From CADCWK01 sp035944555 (GTDB lineage: Bacteria; Chloroflexota; Chloroflexia; Thermomicrobiales; UBA6265), in assembly GCA_035944555.1 (NCBI GenBank), contig DASZAY010000009.1:310001-374000 (forward strand): 64,000 nt of DNA. Reading direction: 5' to 3'. The position numbers and the translations under genes were made by a program. The notes under the pieces were generated by a model. It was not told the origin of the DNA. It saw nothing but the letters and a program-made list of their open reading frames with translations, and searched no databases. Positions 26,238-34,627 of this stretch are shown piece after piece; the first letter of the stretch is position 1; each line of letters starts with the position of its first letter.

Positions 26238-27848
26238 ATGGCGCAGGCTGCGAATGTGACGATCGACCAGGCCGGGCCGTCTCCAGATGTCTCTCCGTTG
26301 ATCCGCCGGTTGATCATGGCAACCGTCTTCCTCGGCGGCATCAGCAGCATCGGCATCGAGATCACGGCCTCGCGACTGATCGCTCCGTACTTCGGTGATT
26401 CCACGCTGATCTGGGCCAACATCATCGGCGTGACGCTTGCCTTCCTGTCACTGGGATACTGGATCGGCGGCCGGGTCGCCGACCGCCACCCCTCGGCCAC
26501 GCTGCTGTTCCTCGTTACCGGCATCGCGGCCGCCTTTGCCGGGCTGATCCCAGCAATCTCGCGGCCGATCCTCGACGTGTCGATCCGGGCGTTCGAGGAG
26601 GTGGCTGTCGGTGCGTTCTACGGCTCGCTCATCGGCACGCTGCTCATCCTCGGCATCCCCACGACCCTGCTGGGTTTCGTCTCGCCGTTCGCCATCCGGC
26701 TGCTGGTCAGCGACGTCGCCGCCTCCGGGACGACCGCCGGGAACCTTTACGCGCTCTCGACAGTCGGTTCGATCGGCGGCAGCTTCCTTCCGGTCCTGTT
26801 GCTGATCCCGACCGTGGGTACCGCCCGCTCGTTCCTGGTCCTGGCCGCGCTGCTCCTCGTCCCCGCCGTCATCGCCCTGCTGATGATGCGTCAGCTCCGT
26901 GGTGCGGGCGTCGTAGCCATCGCCGGCGTGGCAATGGTCGTGGTTGCCCTCGCCGTCGAGGCCCGGACGATCCGGGCGGCCGAGTTCGGGACGCTGGTCT
27001 ACGAGACGGAGTCGTCCTACAACTACATCCAGGTGGTCGAGCGGGACGGGACCTACTCCCTGATCCTCAACGAAGGCCACGCTGTCCACTCCATCTACGA
27101 CCCGGATCAGTTGCTAACCGGCGGCCCCTGGGACTACTTCATGGTCGCTCCGCTCCTTGGCGAGACGACGAGCCAGCTGGCGATCGACAACGCCCTGGTG
27201 ATCGGCCTGGCCGGCGGGACAGTCGCCCGGCAGTTAACCGCCGCCTACGGTCCCATAGCCATTGACGGCGTCGAGATCGACCCGGAGATCGCGCGGCTCG
27301 GCGACGAGTACTTCCGGATGAGTGAGGAAGCGCCGGGCCTGGAGGTCCATGTCGCTGATGGGCGCTACTTCCTCAGGACCTCAGCCGAGGAATACCACCT
27401 GGTCGCCGTGGATGCCTACCATCAGCCGTATATCCCGTTTCAGCTCACCACCAGAGAGTTCTTCGTCGACATCGCCGATCACCTCCAGCCCGGCGGGGTC
27501 GCTGCGATCAATGTGGGGCGCACCGAGACCGACTACCGCCTGGTGGACGCCATCGCCTCGACGATGAACGCCGTCTTTCCCTACGTCTACGCGATCGATA
27601 CCGCGCGATACACCAACACACTGCTGATCGGGTCGATGTCGCCTGCCGGGCTGGCCGGGCTGGCGTCGGGAGCTTCGACGCTCCCGGATGGGGCGCCGCT
27701 CCAGGTGACCGCGCAGGCCTCGCTGGAGACCGGCAACCCGCGCCTGATCGATCCCGGCGGCGAAATCTGGACCGATGACTACGCCCCGGTCGAGCAGGTG
27801 ATCGATCTGATCATCCTCGACGAAGCCCGCCGACGGGAGGACCAATGA
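26238..27848 (+). CDS. membrane protein fused to a spermidine-synthase-like domain
   Basis: A 536-residue protein. The N-terminal half has about seven to eight membrane helices (residues 25-245), beginning FLGGISSIGIEITASRLIAP, a pattern seen in MFS-like spermidine-synthase fusions. The C-terminal half is a Rossmann domain of the polyamine-synthase type: GLAGGTVARQL near 323, VEIDPEIA near 344 and VADGRYFL near 372. The classical GGGDG is reduced to GLAGG, and the Asp of the aminopropyl site appears as VDAYHQPYIPF, so catalysis on putrescine is doubtful. The gene overlaps pgeF by four bases (ATGA) and heads a three-gene operon with the YggS-type gene. Substrate unknown. Confidence 0.85.
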   Translation: MAQAANVTIDQAGPSPDVSPLIRRLIMATVFLGGISSIGIEITASRLIAPYFGDSTLIWANIIGVTLAFLSLGYWIGGRVADRHPSATLLFLVTGIAAAFAGLIPAISRPILDVSIRAFEEVAVGAFYGSLIGTLLILGIPTTLLGFVSPFAIRLLVSDVAASGTTAGNLYALSTVGSIGGSFLPVLLLIPTVGTARSFLVLAALLLVPAVIALLMMRQLRGAGVVAIAGVAMVVVALAVEARTIRAAEFGTLVYETESSYNYIQVVERDGTYSLILNEGHAVHSIYDPDQLLTGGPWDYFMVAPLLGETTSQLAIDNALVIGLAGGTVARQLTAAYGPIAIDGVEIDPEIARLGDEYFRMSEEAPGLEVHVADGRYFLRTSAEEYHLVAVDAYHQPYIPFQLTTREFFVDIADHLQPGGVAAINVGRTETDYRLVDAIASTMNAVFPYVYAIDTARYTNTLLIGSMSPAGLAGLASGASTLPDGAPLQVTAQASLETGNPRLIDPGGEIWTDDYAPVEQVIDLIILDEARRREDQ

Positions 27849-28684
27849 CAGTCGCACCGGTCACATCGCCCGCCACGGGCATCCGTTCCAGGCTACTAGA
27901 TCGGCAGACCTGGCTGACGTGGGGCTTCACGGGGCGGATTGCCAGGATGGGCGCCGCGGAAGGCAATGTCAGCTACAGCGGTGGAAGGGACCGTGCCGAT
28001 GCCTGGGAGATGCGGCAGCAATGGCTGGCGCCGCTTGGCCTCGATGCCGATCAGATCGTCTCGACCGGGCAGGTCCACGGGAGTGATGTGCTGCGTGTCG
28101 AAGCGAGCGACGCCGGTCGGGGTGCCCAGCCGGAATCCCCCGTGGCCGGTATAGCCGATGCCCTGATGACTGACCACGCCGGACCAGTCCTGTTCTCCCT
28201 GCACGCCGACTGCCTGCCGATCCTGTTAGCCGATCCCGTTCGCCGTGCCGTGGCGGTAGCTCACGCTGGCTGGCGCGGAACGGTCAGCGACGTGGCGGGC
28301 AGCGCGGTTTGGGCCATGGTTGACGCCTATGGGAGTGACCCGGCTGATCTCGTCGCCTTCCTCGGACCGTCGATGGCGGGCGCCGACTACGAGGTCGGCC
28401 CCGAAGTCGTCGATGCCTGGGTCGCCCTTGCCGGCGCTCCTGGTGACGCGGCCTGGCCGGGGCGCGACGACCGGTGGCAGTTCGATACCGCCACGGCCAA
28501 CCGCGACCGTCTGCTCGCCGCCGGTCTCCGCCAGGACCATATCGAGGCGAGCGGGATCTGCACCTACCGCAACGCGGACCGCTGGTTCTCCCACCGGGCA
28601 CAGGGTCCGGCGACGGGTCGGTTCGCCGCCATGATCGCGATCAATGAGCCGGAGTCCAGCCAGAACCGGGAGCAAGACCGATGA
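27845..28684 (+). CDS. pgeF: PgeF/YfiH-family protein (polyphenol-oxidase/laccase domain)
   Basis: A 279-residue protein of the YfiH/LACC1 family. The zinc-site residues are visible: QVHGSD with His78, SLHADCLPIL with Cys123, and AVAHAGWRGTV with His140. Members have been reported as peptidoglycan-editing factors that exclude serine from the stem peptide, as purine nucleoside phosphorylases, and older as polyphenol oxidases; the true activity here is not fixed by sequence. It overlaps both neighbours by four bases, so the operon is tightly coupled. A YfiH gene next to a YggS gene is a recurrent bacterial arrangement. Confidence 0.9.
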   Translation: MTVAPVTSPATGIRSRLLDRQTWLTWGFTGRIARMGAAEGNVSYSGGRDRADAWEMRQQWLAPLGLDADQIVSTGQVHGSDVLRVEASDAGRGAQPESPVAGIADALMTDHAGPVLFSLHADCLPILLADPVRRAVAVAHAGWRGTVSDVAGSAVWAMVDAYGSDPADLVAFLGPSMAGADYEVGPEVVDAWVALAGAPGDAAWPGRDDRWQFDTATANRDRLLAAGLRQDHIEASGICTYRNADRWFSHRAQGPATGRFAAMIAINEPESSQNREQDR

Positions 28685-29388
28685 CGAATCTCCGGGATCG
28701 ACTCGACGCGATCCGGGAACGGATTGCCGCAGCCGCGGAGCGGAGCGGCCGCTCGGCTGACGCCATCCAGCTGGTCGGTGTCAGCAAGACGGTCGACCGC
28801 GACGTGGTCTTGGACGCGGTCGCGGCAGGGCTCACCCACTTCGGCGAGAACCGGGTCCAGGACGCCAGCCGGAAGTTTGCTGAACTCCCTGGTGAAGACG
28901 TGCGCCTGCACATGATCGGTCCGTTGCAGACGAACAAGGCCCGCGCTGCCTGCAAGGTGGCGCACATGATCGAGTCGGTCGATCGCCCCGGTCTGATCGA
29001 GGTGCTGGCTTCCGAGACGGGCAAGCTCGCCGCATCCGGCGACCTCCGGGCGGGCGACCGGCTCCCGGTGCTCCTCCAGGTGAATGTCGCCCGGGAGCCT
29101 CAGAAGTCAGGCTGCGCGCCCGAGGAGGCGGCGGGTCTCGTCGAAGCGATCATGGCGGTGCCAACGCTCGATCTTCGAGGTCTGATGACGATCGCTCCCC
29201 TTGTGGACGATCCCGACGACGTCCGGCCGACCTTCGCCGCTCTCCGGGATCTGCGTGACGACCTGGCCCGGCAGTTCCCTGGAGCGGCGCTGGACATGCT
29301 TTCGATGGGAATGACGAACGACTTCGAGCAGGCGATTGCCGAGGGCGCGACGTCGATCCGGGTGGGACGAGCCATCTTCCTCCCGTAG
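28681..29388 (+). CDS. YggS/PROSC-family PLP-binding protein
   Basis: A 235-residue single-domain PLP-barrel protein that buffers pyridoxal phosphate and affects amino-acid homeostasis. Lys36 in LVGVSKTVDRD is the PLP-binding lysine. GENRVQDA, HMIGPLQTNKA, LLQVNVARE, GLMTIAP, LSMGMTNDFEQAI and the ending TSIRVGRAIF are the family signatures in order. It is the last gene of the operon starting at 26238; its start overlaps the stop of pgeF (ATGA). A strong hairpin follows. Confidence 0.95.
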   Translation: MTNLRDRLDAIRERIAAAAERSGRSADAIQLVGVSKTVDRDVVLDAVAAGLTHFGENRVQDASRKFAELPGEDVRLHMIGPLQTNKARAACKVAHMIESVDRPGLIEVLASETGKLAASGDLRAGDRLPVLLQVNVAREPQKSGCAPEEAAGLVEAIMAVPTLDLRGLMTIAPLVDDPDDVRPTFAALRDLRDDLARQFPGAALDMLSMGMTNDFEQAIAEGATSIRVGRAIFLP

Positions 29389-29408
29389 CGCTTCCACCAG
29401 AATCCCGG

Positions 29409-29457
29409 AACAGGAAGAGGGGCGGCGGGATCAGATCCTGCCGCCCCTCTTCCTGTT
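29409..29457. terminator. bidirectional terminator between YggS-type and UPF0182 genes
   Basis: A perfect 18-base-pair stem (aacaggaagaggggcggc and complement) encloses a 13-base interior. It lies between convergent stops at 29388 and 29475. The arms end AAC/GTT, so there is only a short U-run on each side. Confidence 0.87.
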
Positions 29458-29474
29458 GTTCGAACCGGTGTCGG

Positions 29475-32321
29475 CTACCCGATCGGCGTAGGTGTGGCGG
29501 CAGGAGCCGTCCCGCCGGACAGCTGCTGGAGCAGTTCCTCGACCCGGTCCATCTCCGTGCCGTAGGTGGCCCAGTCGCCCGTGGCGAGCGCCTGCTGTGC
29601 CCGGTCGTACGCCGCGAGGGCCTCGCTCGCGATGGCCTGCTCGCCCTCGCTGACGACCGGCGGAACCGGCGTCGAGGGATCGACGACGACTGGCTGGCCG
29701 CTCTCGTCGAGCGGCACCTCACCGTCGGTGATCTCGATCGCGGACCCCTGGCCGGCGATCAGCCGTTGGAGCGCCTGCTCGAACGTCGCGTCCATCACGA
29801 CGGCGCCGCCACCGGCGACGATCACCTGGGCCAGGTTCGGGAACGACCCCGGCGAGTTGCGCGCCTGGAGATACAGGGGCTGAACGTAGAGGATCGAGTC
29901 GTTCATCGGGATGACCAGTAGGTTACCCCGGATGATGTCGGACCCGCCTTGCCCCAGCAGTGTCAGTTCCTGCGCGATGGCCGGGTTCTGGTTGATGCTC
30001 GCTTCGACCTGCTGAGGGCCTAGCGGGGCGCTGTCACGCGGGAACTCGAAGAGCGTCAGCGTATTGGTCCCGGTCATGTCGGCACGCCCACCCAGCCAGG
30101 CGGCCATGTTCTGCCGGGCGAGCCGTGCGCCGGGGATGAACGGCCGGATCAGCGTGAAGTCCACCTCCTGCTGGCCCGGATAGGTCATGGTGACGAAGTA
30201 CGGTTCCAGCTGCGTCTCACCGGTCGCCCCGCCCGGCGGGACGGCCCACTGATCGTTGCCGTCGTAGAAGGTGCCCGGATCGGTCGTGTGGTAGCGGTTG
30301 AGGATGTTGCTCTGCACCTCGAACAGCACCTCCGGGTAGCGGAAATGCTCGGAGATGGCGGGCGGGACTTCCGAGATCGGGCGGAACAGCGAGCCGTAGA
30401 TCTCGCCATAAGCGTCCGCGACCGGGTCCGGCGTGTTGGTCCGGTAGAAGGTCATCGTACCGTCGTAGGCATCGACGGTGACCTTGACGCTGTTCCGGAT
30501 GTAGTTGACGCCGTTGGTGCTGTTGGCCCCCGGCCAGAGGTCCGAGACCGTGTAGGCGTCGATCACCCAGACCAGGCGTCCGTCGGCGATCACCATGTAG
30601 GGATCGGAATCGAACGTCAGGAACGGCGCGACCTTCTGAACGCGCTCCAGGATGTCACGATGGATCAGGAGCTGGGAGTCGCCGGTAATCTCGCCGCTGA
30701 TCGCGAGATTGCGATCGCCAAGGGCGAACCAGGACATCATGCGGGTGAAAGTGTCGTCGAGATGGATCGCTCCGGACGCCTGAGCGCCATATGGAGCCGC
30801 TTCCTGACTGCCCTCGGTGTATTCGGAGACCTGCGTGTTGACCACGGCGTACGTCAGATCCGTCGTCCCGAAGTAAATCTGCGGTTGGGTGATGGGAATC
30901 GCCGCGTTCTCGAGTCCGGAAAGACCCGCGATCGTGAACAGTGGCTGACCACCCGGAGTGGCCTCGGAGACGGGGCTGAGGACCACGCCGTACCCGTGGG
31001 TGTAGCGAAGGTGCAGGTTGGTCCAGGACCGGGCGTTGTCCGGCAGACCGGCGACGTCCAGCTCTCGCGGAGCAACCAGGACCTGCTGCTGCTGGCCGTT
31101 GATGGTGTACCGGTCGACGTCCGCGTCTTCGAACGAGTAGAAGCGCTCGATGGCCTGGAGCTGCTGGAAGGCGGCCGTCGCGGCCGAGTAGTCCCAGAGC
31201 CGGACATTGTCGACGGTCGACTGGTTTTCATTGACATCGACCTGCGTGGGGGCGGCCTGACCGGTCAGCTGACTCGCCGTTAGCTCGTCGATCCCGAACG
31301 CCAGGCGCGTCATCTCGATGTTGTCGGCGATGTACGGCGATTCGCGCCGGAGCTGGCTCGGCTCGACGAAGGTGCGCTGGACGATCGCCGGCAGCGCGGC
31401 ACCGAGGACGACCAGCACCGCCAGCCACGCGGACCCGACCATGAGCAGCGTGCGGAGGTTGAACCGCCGGATGCTTACGATCAGCGCGATCGCGGCGGCA
31501 ACGGTCACGACGACGAGCGCATAGTTGGCCACCGTCTGGACGGTGTCATCCGTGTAGGTCACACCAGTGACCGGGCCGCGGTTGGAGTAGACCAACAGGT
31601 AGTTGTTCAGGAAGTAGCGAACACCGATGAGGACCAGCAGCACAGCCCCAAGTCCGAAGAGGTGGGTCCGCATGGTCGCCGGGATACGGAAGGACCCGGT
31701 GAGCATCGGAGTCCTGAGCAGGTAGATGCCACTGACGGCAATCAGGCAAAGGACAACCAGGGTGATCAGCGTCGCCACCACCCGCAGCAGGACCGGCAAC
31801 ACGAAGAAGTAGAAGCCAACGTCCATACCGAAGGCCGGATCGCTGATCCCGAACGATTGCCGGTTCAGGGCGAACAGCCACTGCTCCCAGTTGCCGGCGA
31901 CGGACGAGCCGACGCCCCAGGAGACGAGCAGGATGAAGAGGAGGACGATCGCGAGGAGGATTCGACCCGAGATCATCGCCAGCGTACCGGAAGGACGAGT
32001 CGCCCGTGTGCGGCGCAGAGCGAGTGCGAGATTGCCACCAACGATCAGAGCGGCAACCAGGAACCCGATGACGAAGAGGATGATCGAGGCGACGAGACGC
32101 GTCGTCAGTACCTCACGGTAGCCCGTCGATCCGAACCACCACCAGTTCACCCACCAGGAGGCCGATGACGTGACGACGATGATGGCGACAATAATGATCG
32201 CCGCCATGATGAGGGCGTTCCGAATACGCGGCGAGATGCTCAGACGGGGGATCCCCAGCGTCGGAGGCATGGGCGTACCCGGGCCGCCCCGGCGCTGATA
32301 GTCACTGAAGTTATCGGTCAA
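29475..32321 (-). CDS. UPF0182 family membrane protein
   Basis: A 948-residue protein of the uncharacterised UPF0182 family (COG1615), common in actinobacteria, cyanobacteria and Chloroflexota. Seven membrane helices occupy residues 35-320; the motif WWVNWWWFGSTGYREV after the first helix is diagnostic. A long extracytoplasmic domain follows, with segments such as YTHGYGVVLSPV, YFGTTDLTYAVVNT and YPGQQEVDFTLIRPFIPG. The C-terminal 100 residues form a Pro/Thr-rich linker and a short helical region. The gene is transcribed alone and ends at a shared terminator. No enzyme activity is known for the family. Confidence 0.93.
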   Translation of the reverse strand: MTDNFSDYQRRGGPGTPMPPTLGIPRLSISPRIRNALIMAAIIIVAIIVVTSSASWWVNWWWFGSTGYREVLTTRLVASIILFVIGFLVAALIVGGNLALALRRTRATRPSGTLAMISGRILLAIVLLFILLVSWGVGSSVAGNWEQWLFALNRQSFGISDPAFGMDVGFYFFVLPVLLRVVATLITLVVLCLIAVSGIYLLRTPMLTGSFRIPATMRTHLFGLGAVLLVLIGVRYFLNNYLLVYSNRGPVTGVTYTDDTVQTVANYALVVVTVAAAIALIVSIRRFNLRTLLMVGSAWLAVLVVLGAALPAIVQRTFVEPSQLRRESPYIADNIEMTRLAFGIDELTASQLTGQAAPTQVDVNENQSTVDNVRLWDYSAATAAFQQLQAIERFYSFEDADVDRYTINGQQQQVLVAPRELDVAGLPDNARSWTNLHLRYTHGYGVVLSPVSEATPGGQPLFTIAGLSGLENAAIPITQPQIYFGTTDLTYAVVNTQVSEYTEGSQEAAPYGAQASGAIHLDDTFTRMMSWFALGDRNLAISGEITGDSQLLIHRDILERVQKVAPFLTFDSDPYMVIADGRLVWVIDAYTVSDLWPGANSTNGVNYIRNSVKVTVDAYDGTMTFYRTNTPDPVADAYGEIYGSLFRPISEVPPAISEHFRYPEVLFEVQSNILNRYHTTDPGTFYDGNDQWAVPPGGATGETQLEPYFVTMTYPGQQEVDFTLIRPFIPGARLARQNMAAWLGGRADMTGTNTLTLFEFPRDSAPLGPQQVEASINQNPAIAQELTLLGQGGSDIIRGNLLVIPMNDSILYVQPLYLQARNSPGSFPNLAQVIVAGGGAVVMDATFEQALQRLIAGQGSAIEITDGEVPLDESGQPVVVDPSTPVPPVVSEGEQAIASEALAAYDRAQQALATGDWATYGTEMDRVEELLQQLSGGTAPAATPTPIG

Positions 32322-32509
32322 TCGTGGGCCTCTCCGGCTACACTCGATGAAAAGACGACGGATCCGTCGCGGCGATACCGTGAACGGGCATGACGCTCCG
32401 ACGTCGGGGCGCCCTGGTCCATTCTGCTACGCTTTCAGGCACCATTTCGCGTCCGCCGGGGCAGGGATGCCTCATCGGTTGCCGCGTGAGTTCCGTATCC
32501 GGGAGCCGA

Positions 32510-33322
32510 ATGCCTGTCACCGTCACCAGTCTCGCCAGCGGCAGTTCCGGGAACGCGACATTGATCCGGACTGAACGAACCTCACTGCTCATCGACGCTG
32601 GTCTTGGACCTCGCGTCCTCGCGGCGACCCTCCGGCAGTATGGCATGGAGCCATCGGCGCTCCACGCGGTCGCCGTGACGCATGAACACATCGATCATGT
32701 GCGCGGACTGCCACCACTGGTCCGGGCCGGAATCCCGATCATCACGACCTCCGGCACCGCCGAAGGGCTGGAGCTGTCACGAGGCGTCCACCGGCCTGTC
32801 CTGTCGAGCGCGACGACGGAGGTCGGTGACCTGACGCTGACGACGATGCAAATCTCCCACGATGCCCGGGAACCGGTTGCCTACCTGGTGGAGCACGCGG
32901 ACGCGCGAGTCCTGCTTCTCACCGACCTCGGCAAGTTCAATGACGCCTACCTGCCAGCCCTCGGCTTGGCCGACCTGATCATCATCGAGAGCAATCATGA
33001 CGAAGCGATGCTGCGACGTGGCCCGTATCCACCGCACCTCAAGCGGCGCGTCGCTTCGGACCTCGGGCATCTCTCGAATGAGTCGGCCGGGACGGCGCTC
33101 GCCACGGCGCTGAGCGGAAGGACCAGCGTGCCGACGATCTGGCTGGGGCACCTGTCGGAGACGAACAACCGGCCGGACCTGGCTGTGACCGCAACAGTTG
33201 GCGCGCTGGCCAGGATCGGCAAGATCGCGCCGGTCACCGCCCTCCGGCGGGGGCGGGTCAGCCCGCCGTGGCTGTCCGACCCGGAGTACCGCCCCGCAGT
33301 GCAGGCGCGACTCCTTATCTGA
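32510..33322 (+). CDS. MBL-fold metallo-hydrolase, WalJ/YycJ-like
   Basis: A 270-residue metallo-beta-lactamase-fold hydrolase. Zinc ligands are in T57-H-E-H-I-D-H63, followed by a His in MQISHDAREP and an Asp in LLLTDLG. The start LASGSSGNATLI and the later IIIESNHDEAMLRRGPYP are characteristic of YycJ/WalJ, linked in Firmicutes to the WalRK cell-wall system and to DNA processing. No walRK genes are nearby, so that link is not supported here. I chose ATG 32510, with GGGAG five bases upstream; longer in-frame starts (32390) lack family matches. Confidence 0.88.
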   Translation: MPVTVTSLASGSSGNATLIRTERTSLLIDAGLGPRVLAATLRQYGMEPSALHAVAVTHEHIDHVRGLPPLVRAGIPIITTSGTAEGLELSRGVHRPVLSSATTEVGDLTLTTMQISHDAREPVAYLVEHADARVLLLTDLGKFNDAYLPALGLADLIIIESNHDEAMLRRGPYPPHLKRRVASDLGHLSNESAGTALATALSGRTSVPTIWLGHLSETNNRPDLAVTATVGALARIGKIAPVTALRRGRVSPPWLSDPEYRPAVQARLLI

Positions 33323-33383
33323 GCAGCGGCCATCGCCTGACCTGGATTCGAGCTTCCGACCACACCGTCCCGGAGAATGAGAC

Positions 33384-33752
33384 TTGGACACGTTGATCCT
33401 GATTCATGATCGGCTCTCGAACGCGGTCATTCTCTATATGGTCGCGGTCGGCGCTTGGGGCATGTTCGCTTACTTCCGGGGTGAGGACCTAGGGGGCAGC
33501 CTCGGCGGCAGTTTCATTATCGGCCAACTGCTGATCATCGCTCAGGCTGTTTTCGGATTGATCCTGGTCTTCATGGGCGGGAGACCGCTGGAGAACCTGC
33601 ATTACGTCTATGGCGCGGTCTGCATCCTGTTGCTGCCGTTCGCCTACACGTTCGTCCGGGACCGCTATCCCCGGACCGGACTCCTGCTTTGCAGTTCCGC
33701 GGCGCTCTTCATTGCGGTTCTCGCCTTCCGGGCTATCGCGACAGGCTCCTGA
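33384..33752 (+). CDS. small four-helix membrane protein of unknown function
   Basis: A 122-residue protein starting at TTG 33384, preceded by GGAGAATGAGA. Four hydrophobic segments (about 14-30, 43-64, 75-92 and 99-117) are separated by short loops. The first loop is AYFRGEDLGGSLGG and the third helix contains HYVYGAVCILLLPFAY. There is one His on a membrane helix (HYVYG) and a Cys pair in different helices. I do not recognise the family. It follows the WalJ-like gene by 61 bases and may share its transcript. The composition looks native. Confidence 0.75.
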   Translation: MDTLILIHDRLSNAVILYMVAVGAWGMFAYFRGEDLGGSLGGSFIIGQLLIIAQAVFGLILVFMGGRPLENLHYVYGAVCILLLPFAYTFVRDRYPRTGLLLCSSAALFIAVLAFRAIATGS

Positions 33753-33880
33753 CCAATTGCCAGGATTCAGGGACACGCGGTGCAGGAAATACGATCCTCT
33801 CCCCATTGGAGCTCGGAAATACAGCCGATGAGCCCTTTACACGCGCACATCAAGTATTGCAAGGGGATATGCGCAATCCG

Positions 33881-33910
33881 TTGACACTCCGTTCAAACGG
33901 CTCGTACAAT
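33881..33910 (+). promoter_or_regulatory. near-consensus sigma-70 promoter for the HTH gene
   Basis: TTGACA (33881-33886), an 18-base spacer and TACAAT (33905-33910) match the consensus at 6 of 6 and 5 of 6 positions. It lies 106 bases before the TTG start of the HTH gene. It is the strongest promoter I can read in the window. Confidence 0.75.
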
Positions 33911-34016
33911 GCGTTCGTACGCTCCAGCGACCCCGACGGTCACCCACCGTGCTGGACGGCCCGCACCTGCATGGCTATTTCGTTGACTGACTGTGCGTCC
34001 GACAGGAGGGCCGGCC

Positions 34017-34544
34017 TTGGAAGCCGAGGTTCGCGATGACCGGCAGGTCGTCGACCAGGCACTGCAACTGGTGTACAGCCAGTATCATCGTCTGGCTATG
34101 CAGTTGTCGCCGAAGTCGTTCCAGCCCATTGACGTGGCGGAACTTCGGGAGGGCCAGTTCGGTCGCGACCTGCTTCGCCTGTCGCTGATGGCCCACGGCA
34201 AGATCCGCGAAGAAAAAGAGAACGTCCTCGAAGCAATCGAGTCCGTCCTCCAGCTCCTGTTCTGGCCGATCGGTGCGGAAGATTATTCCGTTCCCCGCTC
34301 GTTCTGGGACTCCGACCTCGGCCGGATCCTGGCGCAGGCCAAGTATCGGGCCTACGAGCCCAGCGAACTGATCAGTATCGGCAACGCCGCCCAAGCACTG
34401 GGCGTCACCCGGCCGACGATCTACCGCTGGATGGATGAGCGGTCGCTGGACTATGTGCGCGACGAGATGAGCGGGCGAACGTTTGTCGTTCGCCGTGACA
34501 TCGATAATCGCAAGCGGGTCGAGAGCGAGCTGGGCGGGATCTGA
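34017..34544 (+). CDS. helix-turn-helix protein with excisionase/MerR-like C-terminal domain
   Basis: A 175-residue protein. The C-terminal region (about residues 118-170) is a winged helix of the excisionase/MerR type: LISIGNAAQALGVTRPTIYRWMDERSL, then FVVRRDIDNR. The N-terminal 110 residues are helical and acidic/basic, with no recognised domain (LVYSQYHRLAMQLSPKSF). I chose TTG 34017 because AGGAGGG lies six bases upstream; GTG 33993 is in frame but has no site. It has its own near-consensus promoter and a perfect terminator, so it is probably monocistronic and well expressed. The target is unknown. A phage excisionase is unlikely given no integrase nearby. Confidence 0.8.
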   Translation: MEAEVRDDRQVVDQALQLVYSQYHRLAMQLSPKSFQPIDVAELREGQFGRDLLRLSLMAHGKIREEKENVLEAIESVLQLLFWPIGAEDYSVPRSFWDSDLGRILAQAKYRAYEPSELISIGNAAQALGVTRPTIYRWMDERSLDYVRDEMSGRTFVVRRDIDNRKRVESELGGI

Positions 34545-34562
34545 TTTCCACTCCAGCTCCTG

Positions 34563-34609
34563 AACAGTGAAGCCCGGGCCGTCTACGCGACGGCCCGGGC
34601 TTCACTGTT
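34563..34609. terminator. bidirectional terminator between HTH gene and alr
   Basis: A perfect 21-base-pair stem closes on the loop TACGC; the arm core is gtgaagcccgggccgtc. TTTCAC follows on the plus side. It separates the convergent stops at 34544 and 34628. Confidence 0.9.
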
Positions 34610-34627
34610 TCACAGATAAACGCAGCA

